Below the pieces are notes generated by a model. The model searched no databases, was not told the DNA's origin, and saw nothing but the letters and a program-made list of their open reading frames with translations. A DNA stretch of 64,000 nt from positions 620,001 to 684,000 of the forward strand of contig QKEL01000009.1 of the NCBI GenBank assembly GCA_003252395.1, written 5' to 3'. The DNA is from Spirochaetales bacterium (lineage in GTDB: Bacteria > Spirochaetota > Spirochaetia > Treponematales > Treponemataceae). Position 1 is the first letter of the stretch. Each line of letters begins with the position of its first letter. A program made the translations under genes and the position numbers. Below are positions 58,879 to 64,000 of this stretch, piece by piece.

Positions 58879-60096
58879 TCAGTCCGCGGGTATCGCGACG
58901 GGAAGATAGGCTTGCATGAGTCGCCACCGGGCGCGGTAGTACTCGGTTTCGGCCGGTGACAGACCGTTCATGAACGATTCAGTAACCCTGCGCACCACCA
59001 ATCCCTCCCGTCGGTCGCGCCAATTGGTGACCGGGTATTCGGCCACGGAGAAGGAGAAGCCGGCTACGGAGGGAAGGGGGCCGTTCCGGGAGGCGGTCAC
59101 GCGAAGCAACACCGCGTCTCCCGTATATTCCCGGTACCCGTCCGGATTCTCCCGGTCGGTATCCCAGCGCTGGCCGGATATGAAGTTTCCCATGGAATAC
59201 ATAACGAGAACGCTCCGGTCCCGCGCCGGGAGTATCTCCCAGCTTTGCATGACATGGGGGTGATGGGCCCAGATAATATCCGCGCCGGCTTCGGCGAGTC
59301 GCGAAAACCACGCTTTCTTCGACTCCGAAACGGTTCTGACGTATTCGCTCTCGTTTACGTGAATCGAGAGAACGAAAAGGCTCTCGGGATTCTCGGCGCG
59401 CATGGCCCGGACCGTCTCGAGGAAGGCCGCTCGCTCCGTTTCGCGGGGAGGAACCAGGTAGACGAGGTTCCGGGACGAATCATAGCTATTGAGAATTTCG
59501 GTAACGGCGAGAAAGAGAATTTGATGGCCCTTTATGGCGGTCGCGACGGGCTTCATTCCCTCATCGGGAAAGGACTTAAGCCCCGAGGACAGCGCGACGC
59601 CGGATTGGTTTTCCACGGCCTTCTTGGTCGCCTGCATGGAGGGAGCGCCTTGATCGTTGGCATGGTTATTCGCCAGGGATAAAACGTCAAAACCGCCTTC
59701 GACCGCGGCAGAGAGGTAGGGGGAGTGTACGTTGAAGCGGGGATAGGTCGACTCGGGCAGGGAGTCGTCAACGGGCATCTCAAGGTTCCCGAAGGTAAGG
59801 TCGTCGGCGCGGAGATACTCGCGTACGTCGTCGTAAATGCTTTCGTAGCGGGCCATGGAATAGTTGCAACGATGGGCCATGATATCGCCGGCGAAGGTAA
59901 GAACGAGCGGGGAGGGCGCGGGGGGCGGCGGGGCCTGGAGCGGGGGTTCCCGGACCGCTTCCGGCGCGGGCGTTCCGAAGGTTTCCGGAACGCCGCGATC
60001 GGGTACGTGGGCGCAGCCGGCGAGAAAGAGAAAGAAAGCCGCACTCGTCGCGAAGGCGCGCGCGGTTCGCTTGATGCCGTTCGGGAAGGTACTCAT
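58879..60096 (-). CDS. CapA-family lipoprotein (poly-gamma-glutamate synthesis CapA-like)
   Basis: 405 residues from the ATG at 60096. The signal region ends with a lipobox (FFLFLAGCAHVPD), so the mature protein is lipid-anchored. The metallophosphatase-like core has LTFAGDIMAHRCNY, FGNLEMPVDD, DVLSLANNHANDQG, VNESEYVRT and WAHHPHVMQSWEIL, all standard CapA landmarks. The usual role is in polyglutamate or other polymer export, but many CapA-like proteins have no tested function. A TATAGT box lies 8 nt before the ATG; there is no ribosome-binding site. Confidence 0.87.
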   Translation of the reverse strand: MSTFPNGIKRTARAFATSAAFFLFLAGCAHVPDRGVPETFGTPAPEAVREPPLQAPPPPAPSPLVLTFAGDIMAHRCNYSMARYESIYDDVREYLRADDLTFGNLEMPVDDSLPESTYPRFNVHSPYLSAAVEGGFDVLSLANNHANDQGAPSMQATKKAVENQSGVALSSGLKSFPDEGMKPVATAIKGHQILFLAVTEILNSYDSSRNLVYLVPPRETERAAFLETVRAMRAENPESLFVLSIHVNESEYVRTVSESKKAWFSRLAEAGADIIWAHHPHVMQSWEILPARDRSVLVMYSMGNFISGQRWDTDRENPDGYREYTGDAVLLRVTASRNGPLPSVAGFSFSVAEYPVTNWRDRREGLVVRRVTESFMNGLSPAETEYYRARWRLMQAYLPVAIPAD

Positions 60097-60104
60097 CGGC
60101 AAAA

Positions 60105-60142
60105 ACTATAACATTGACAGCGCTATATACTCAAGTTAAACT
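60105..60142. promoter_or_regulatory. promoter boxes of CapA (minus) and PPDK (plus)
   Basis: Minus: TATAGT (60105-60110), with TTGAGT 18 nt upstream (60129-60134), 8 nt before the CapA ATG. Plus: TTGACA (60114-60119), 17 nt, TAAACT (60137-60142), leading to a leader of about 40 nt with AGGAGG before the PPDK ATG. The two promoters interleave. Confidence 0.5.
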
Positions 60143-60191
60143 TTTATAGTTACAAGTTTCGGTCCATTGACCAGGAGGAGCAATCATAATC

Positions 60192-63110
60192 ATGGCAAAA
60201 GAGAAGTACGTTTATTTTTTCGGTGAGAAAAGCGCCGAGGGAGACGGTTCTATGAAAGAACTGCTCGGCGGTAAGGGAGCTGGCCTCGCGGAGATGACCA
60301 AGATAGGGCTCCCCGTTCCGGCGGGCTTTACCATCACCACCGAGGTATGCGACCTCTATTATAAAAATAAGAAGCAATATCCCGCGAGCCTCGCCGATGA
60401 GGTCGCGAAAAACCTGAAAAAACTCGAGAAAACCACCGGCAAGAAACTGGGCGATCCGGCAGACCCGCTCCTCGTCTCCGTACGCTCCGGCGCCGCGGTT
60501 TCCATGCCCGGCATGATGGAAACCATACTCAATCTCGGGCTTACCGACGCGTCGGTGGAAGGACTGGCGAAAAAGACGGGAAACCGCCGCTTTGCCCTGG
60601 ACGCGTACCGCCGCTTTATCATGATGTACGGTTCCACCGCGATGGGGATCAACCGCGAGAAATTCGACCACGCCTTTCATCAGGTTAAGGAAAATCTCAC
60701 TCGCGCGCGACTGAAGGCAAAAAAAGAAGTCAAGATCGGCGACACCGACGTCAACGAGGAAGAACTTTCTTCCCTTATCAAGGATTTTAAGGCCCTCTAC
60801 AAAAAGGAAATCAAGAAAGAGTTTCCCCAGGATCCGGTCGAGCAATTGTGGGGCGCCATCGGCGCCGTGTTCGGTTCGTGGATGGCGGACAAGGCAGTCA
60901 CCTACCGCAAGGTGGAACACCTCGTTGGCGTGAAGGGAACCGCGGTCAACGTGGTTCAGATGGTTTTCGGCAACAAGGGCGATACCTCCGGAACCGGCGT
61001 ATGCTTTACCCGCGACCCGAACACGGGCGAGAACACCTTCTACGGAGATTATCTGTTCAACGCCCAGGGAGAGGACGTGGTGGCGGGAATCCGCACGCCG
61101 ATAAAGCTTTCCGATTTCGAAAAGAGCGACCCCGCCGCGTACAAACAGCTGCTCGCGGTCCGAAAGACCCTGGAAACCCATTACAAGGAAATGCAGGATC
61201 TCGAGTTTACCGTAGAGGAAGGCAAGCTCTACATGCTCCAGTGCCGTACCGGCAAGCGCTCTCCCGGCGCCGCCTTCCGCATCGCCGTGGACATGGTAAA
61301 CGAAAAGCTCATAACCAAGGAACAGGCCCTCTCCCGCATTAAGTCGAGCGATATAGAGGGCATATTTTATCCGGCGATAGACAAGAGCCAAACCGCCGAG
61401 CTGAAAGCAGCCTTTATTGTTCAGGGAATCGACGCGGTGCCCGGCGCGGCGTGCGGAAAGGTCTATTTCAGCGCCGAAAAGGCCGAGGAAGCGGCGGCCG
61501 ACGGAACGAAGGTCATTCTCGTGCGAAAGGAAACGAGCCCCGAAGACGTCGGCGGAATGCACGCCGCCCAGGGCATTCTTACCGCCACGGGAGGAAAGAC
61601 CAGTCACGCGGCGGTGGTGGCTCGCGGGTGGGGTAAATGCTGTATCGTCGGCTGCGAAAAGCTCGATATCGATTACGCGAAAAAAACGTTTACCGCCAAC
61701 GGGAAAACGGTTAAGGAGGGCGACTTCATAACCCTCGACGGATCGAACGGAAACGTCTACCAGGGCGAGCTCAAGCTGGTGAGCCCGAAACTGCCGGAAT
61801 CCTATAAAACCATTATGGAATGGGCGGACAAGATTCGTACCCTCAAGGTGCGGACCAACGCCGATACCCCCTACGACGCGAAACGGGCGAGGGAACTCGG
61901 GGCCGAGGGAATCGGGCTTTGCCGAACCGAGCATATGTTCTTCGATACCGAGGAGCGCATTCTCGCGATTCGCGAGATGATCATCGCGGATACCTCAGAC
62001 GCGCGGAAGAAGGCGCTGGCCAAGCTGTTGCCTTTCCAGACCAAGGATTTCGAGGGAATTTTCAAGGCCATGGACGGTCATGGCGTCACGATTCGCCTGA
62101 TCGATCCTCCGCTCCACGAATTCGTGCCCCACGACGAGGCGGGGCAAAAAGCCCTCGCGAAGGCGGTGAACGTTCCGTTTGAAACGGTACGAAGCCGGGT
62201 CGAGAAGCTTCACGAGGCGAATCCCATGCTCGGCCACCGCGGGTGCCGACTGGCGATAACCTATCCCGAAATCCTCGAAATGCAGGTTACCGCCATCATG
62301 ACCGCCGCCTGCAACGTTGCGAAGAAGGGAATCAAGGTCCTTCCCGAGATCATGATCCCGCTGGTTATCGACGCGAAGGAGCTCGCCATCCTTGAACGAC
62401 TGACGCGGGCCGCCGCCGACGCGGTGATCGCCAAAAAGGCCGTACCGGTCAAATACCTGGTGGGGACCATGATCGAGACGCCGCGCGCCGCCCTTCTCGC
62501 CGACGAGATCGCGCACGTTGCGGAGTTCTTCTCCTTCGGCACCAATGACCTCACGCAAATGACCTTGGGCATGAGCCGCGACGACGCCGGGAAGTTCCTC
62601 CCCGATTACGTGGACGAACACAAGGCCGCGGTTTTCGCGAAAGACCCCTTCCAGAGCCTGGACGTGAACGGCGTCGGCTTGCTGGTCGAAAGCGGCATAG
62701 AGTTGGGTCGCTCGGTTCGCGCGGGGCTCAAGGTAGGAATTTGCGGCGAGCACGGAGGCGATTCGGCTTCCGTCAAGTTCTGCTACGCCGCGGGCATGGA
62801 TTACGTTTCGGCCTCTCCCTTCCGCGTCCCCATAGCGCGGCTCGCCGCAGCCCAGGCGGTTATCGAGGAAGCGCAGAAGAGCGCCGCGCCCCTAAAGGCC
62901 GCTCGTGGGCCAAAGAAAGGCGCCGCTACGGCCAAGAAGGGCACAACCGCCAAGAAGACTACGACGGCGAAGGCAGCCCCGAAGAAAGCGGCGAAGGCAA
63001 AGCCCGAAACCGCCAGCAAGGCGCCGGCCACGGCAAAAAAAGCGCCGAAGGCAAAGCCCAAAGCGCCGGGGAAGGCTCAGGCGAAAACGGTAAAAACCGT
63101 AAAGAAATAA
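60192..63110 (+). CDS. ppdK: pyruvate phosphate dikinase with a histone-H1-like C-terminal tail
   Basis: 972 residues; typical bacterial PPDK has about 875-900. It interconverts pyruvate, ATP and phosphate with PEP, AMP and PPi. The ATP-grasp N-terminus has LLGGKGAGLAEMTKIGLPVPAGF. The phospho-histidine motif is GGKTSHAAVVARGWGKCCI, and the C-terminal PEP-binding barrel ends in CGEHGGDSASVKFCYAAGMDYVS. From about residue 902 (nt 62895) the chain becomes about 70 residues made almost only of Lys, Ala, Pro, Thr and Gly (GPKKGAATAKKGTTAKK...), like histone H1 tails. A rho-independent terminator follows directly. AGGAGG precedes the ATG. Confidence 0.95.
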   Translation: MAKEKYVYFFGEKSAEGDGSMKELLGGKGAGLAEMTKIGLPVPAGFTITTEVCDLYYKNKKQYPASLADEVAKNLKKLEKTTGKKLGDPADPLLVSVRSGAAVSMPGMMETILNLGLTDASVEGLAKKTGNRRFALDAYRRFIMMYGSTAMGINREKFDHAFHQVKENLTRARLKAKKEVKIGDTDVNEEELSSLIKDFKALYKKEIKKEFPQDPVEQLWGAIGAVFGSWMADKAVTYRKVEHLVGVKGTAVNVVQMVFGNKGDTSGTGVCFTRDPNTGENTFYGDYLFNAQGEDVVAGIRTPIKLSDFEKSDPAAYKQLLAVRKTLETHYKEMQDLEFTVEEGKLYMLQCRTGKRSPGAAFRIAVDMVNEKLITKEQALSRIKSSDIEGIFYPAIDKSQTAELKAAFIVQGIDAVPGAACGKVYFSAEKAEEAAADGTKVILVRKETSPEDVGGMHAAQGILTATGGKTSHAAVVARGWGKCCIVGCEKLDIDYAKKTFTANGKTVKEGDFITLDGSNGNVYQGELKLVSPKLPESYKTIMEWADKIRTLKVRTNADTPYDAKRARELGAEGIGLCRTEHMFFDTEERILAIREMIIADTSDARKKALAKLLPFQTKDFEGIFKAMDGHGVTIRLIDPPLHEFVPHDEAGQKALAKAVNVPFETVRSRVEKLHEANPMLGHRGCRLAITYPEILEMQVTAIMTAACNVAKKGIKVLPEIMIPLVIDAKELAILERLTRAAADAVIAKKAVPVKYLVGTMIETPRAALLADEIAHVAEFFSFGTNDLTQMTLGMSRDDAGKFLPDYVDEHKAAVFAKDPFQSLDVNGVGLLVESGIELGRSVRAGLKVGICGEHGGDSASVKFCYAAGMDYVSASPFRVPIARLAAAQAVIEEAQKSAAPLKAARGPKKGAATAKKGTTAKKTTTAKAAPKKAAKAKPETASKAPATAKKAPKAKPKAPGKAQAKTVKTVKK
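62895..63107 (+). repeat. Lys/Ala/Pro-rich tail-encoding repeat of ppdK
   Basis: About 71 codons of low-complexity sequence built from AAG/GCC/GCG/CCG-type codons. The encoded peptide recalls bacterial histone-H1-like proteins (AKK, KAPK and TAKK motifs). The reading frame stays open in several frames here, which yields shadow ORFs. Confidence 0.85.
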
Positions 63111-63116
63111 TTGAAG

Positions 63117-63152
63117 AAAGCCGTTCGGATAGGCTCCGAACGGCTTTTTTTT
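63117..63152 (+). terminator. rho-independent terminator of ppdK
   Basis: AAAGCCGTTCGGA pairs over 13 bp with TCCGAACGGCTTT across a 5-nt loop, followed by a T run of eight residues. It begins 7 nt after the ppdK stop codon. The 229-nt stretch after it, up to the next gene, holds only promoter-like and repeat elements. Confidence 0.93.
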
Positions 63153-63306
63153 CGTGAGGACCGCTCAATCAGAATCCCGCAAGCCGGAATGAATCGCACC
63201 ATCTTCCTCGAAACAATATAAGCATGTGCAATATTTTATAACATCGCCAAGGTCGCGGTGACAGCTCTCAATCTCGCCCATTAAAAACCGAAAGCGTTCT
63301 TGCGTA

Positions 63307-63369
63307 CGATACCGCTATTGCCCGAAGCGTTTCGTATCGGTATGATTAAGAAACGATACACTGTATAAT
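63307..63369 (+). promoter_or_regulatory. CGATAC/GTATCG sites and -10 box before the ABC substrate-binding gene
   Basis: Three half-sites, CGATAC (63307-63312), GTATCG (63334-63339) and CGATAC (63354-63359), lie just upstream of a TATAAT box (63364-63369); the ATG follows at 63382 after GGAGA. The last two sites form an inverted repeat with a 14-nt gap. They could be an operator; no -35 box is convincing. Confidence 0.35.
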
Positions 63370-63381
63370 CGGAGATACACC

Positions 63382-64000
63382 ATGACCAAACGCCTCTTCG
63401 CTCTTATCCTTACCGTACAGCTCGTGACGGTATCTTTCGCCAGCGGCAAGCTCGACGCCCCGCGCAAAGCCCAACCCGATACGTTGCGGGTGGGGGTTCT
63501 CGCCGGACCTTCGGGATTGGGCATGGCGCGATTGATCGATAATCCGCCAACCCTGGGCGACGGCACGGTCTGTACGTTCGAAATTATCGGGTCGGTCGAC
63601 GCTCTTTTGCCGAAACTCGTTAACGGGGATTTGGACGTAGGAATTCTTCCCCCAAACGTCGCCGCAAAACTTTATAACCTTAATCCGACATCGGTCGTCG
63701 CGACCGCCATCGTGGGCAACGGCATGATTTCCTTGGTGACTAGGGACGCTTCCGTACGCGCCCTCGGGGATCTAGAAGGAAAAACCGTTTCGGTAGCGGG
63801 GCAGGGCGCCACTCCGGAATACGTGATGAAAACCCTTTTGGACGCCGCCAAGGTTCCCTCGAATTCCGTTACCCTGGACTTTTCGATTCCTACCCCCGGC
63901 ATCGCGGCGGCCCTGGTAAGCGATAAAATAGGGTACGCCCTGTTACCGGAGCCCTTCGCCACGGTCGCGGTAATGAACGGTAACTCGGGCGATCGTCCCG
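63382..64000 (+). CDS. ABC transporter substrate-binding protein (NitT/TauT-like), partial
   Basis: Not in the track because it runs off the right edge; about 206 residues are visible from the ATG at 63382 (MTKRLFALILTVQLVTVSFAS, a signal peptide). GGAGA lies 7 nt upstream. The pattern LRVGVLAGPSGLGMARLIDNP, LVNGDLDVGILPPNVAAKLYN and LEGKTVSVAGQGATPEYVMKTLL fits periplasmic binding proteins of the NMT1/SsuA type. The ligand is unknown. A permease and ATPase would be expected outside the window. Confidence 0.85.
   Translation, partial: MTKRLFALILTVQLVTVSFASGKLDAPRKAQPDTLRVGVLAGPSGLGMARLIDNPPTLGDGTVCTFEIIGSVDALLPKLVNGDLDVGILPPNVAAKLYNLNPTSVVATAIVGNGMISLVTRDASVRALGDLEGKTVSVAGQGATPEYVMKTLLDAAKVPSNSVTLDFSIPTPGIAAALVSDKIGYALLPEPFATVAVMNGNSGDRP

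Noticed and set aside
60150-61934. 594-aa minus-strand ORF opposite ppdK
   Set aside because: Antisense to well-conserved PPDK; an artefact of GC-rich third positions.
63153-63381. Possible small RNA or riboswitch in the gap after ppdK
   Set aside because: No stable structure beyond the terminator; only promoter-like boxes and short half-sites.
1-64000. CRISPR arrays, tRNA and rRNA genes
   Set aside because: No regularly spaced repeats, cloverleaf with a GTTCRA-type arm, or rRNA-like sequence was noticed on reading; a tRNAscan or Infernal run would settle this.

Overview
The window reads as chromosomal DNA from a GC-rich, Treponema-like spirochaete. The evidence is the gene set: a P83/100-type secreted coiled-coil protein, the TIGR03546/TIGR03545 pair, twin DUF115 (MptE/Maf-like) proteins, an archaeal-type MetG with a C-terminal tRNA-binding domain, and an rnfCDGEAB-ordered locus. 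The genus cannot be set from sequence alone. I see no insertion sequence, prophage, CRISPR array, rRNA or tRNA. Coding density is very high, and most neighbouring genes overlap by 1-11 nt.

Layout. 1-12.6 kb (minus strand) is a surface-polysaccharide operon. It has an EPS-type MarR regulator, sugar-nucleotide enzymes (ManC, a UDP-glucuronate 4-epimerase-like SDR, Ugd), a DUF4230 protein, a Wzi-like outer-membrane protein, an ABC exporter with one permease and two Wzt-type ATPases, and CDP-hexose genes rfbF-rfbG-rfbH; rfbH runs off the left edge. 12.8-18.3 kb (plus) holds an aminotransferase, glycogen synthase and the TIGR03546/TIGR03545 pair, closed by a bidirectional terminator. 18.3-22.9 kb (minus) holds P83/100, a PQQ-type propeller and an RNA m5U methyltransferase. 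22.9-28.1 kb holds a lipase-like hydrolase and PcnB (plus), facing a minus operon of RluA, a P-loop/Asp23 fusion and a TPR protein.

28.2-36.4 kb (plus) is one tightly overlapped operon: a PAP2-related protein, an unknown membrane protein, rnfC-D-G-E-A-B and a GH57-like protein. The Rnf fold and gene order are clear. However, the usual flavinylation motifs of RnfD and RnfG, the glycine-rich RnfC site and the N-terminal Fe-S domain of RnfB are not visible, and the GH57 protein lacks its catalytic motifs. This is the best candidate here for an undescribed system. 36.5-41.7 kb holds MetG, a FemAB-like transferase, a cysteine hydrolase and RNase Z. 41.7-50.1 kb (minus) holds a degenerate GGDEF protein, two DUF115 proteins, an unknown protein carrying an A12 tract, and a 1034-aa extremely acidic protein. 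50.3-60.1 kb holds an FtsB-like protein, TsaC/Sua5, SmpB, a signal-peptidase-I-like protein with both catalytic residues replaced, HemW, a K+ channel plus a separate cyclic-nucleotide-binding protein, an HrpA-like helicase and a CapA lipoprotein. 60.2-63.1 kb is pyruvate phosphate dikinase with a histone-H1-like Lys/Ala tail. The window ends inside an ABC substrate-binding protein gene.

Two themes recur. First, many genes outside operons have a sigma70-type -10 box 6-9 nt before the ATG and no Shine-Dalgarno, so they are probably leaderless; several divergent pairs share one TTGACAA/TTGTCAA heptamer as overlapping -35 boxes. Second, several proteins keep an enzyme fold but have lost catalytic residues (GH57, signal peptidase, GGDEF, MA-like peptidase, Rnf).
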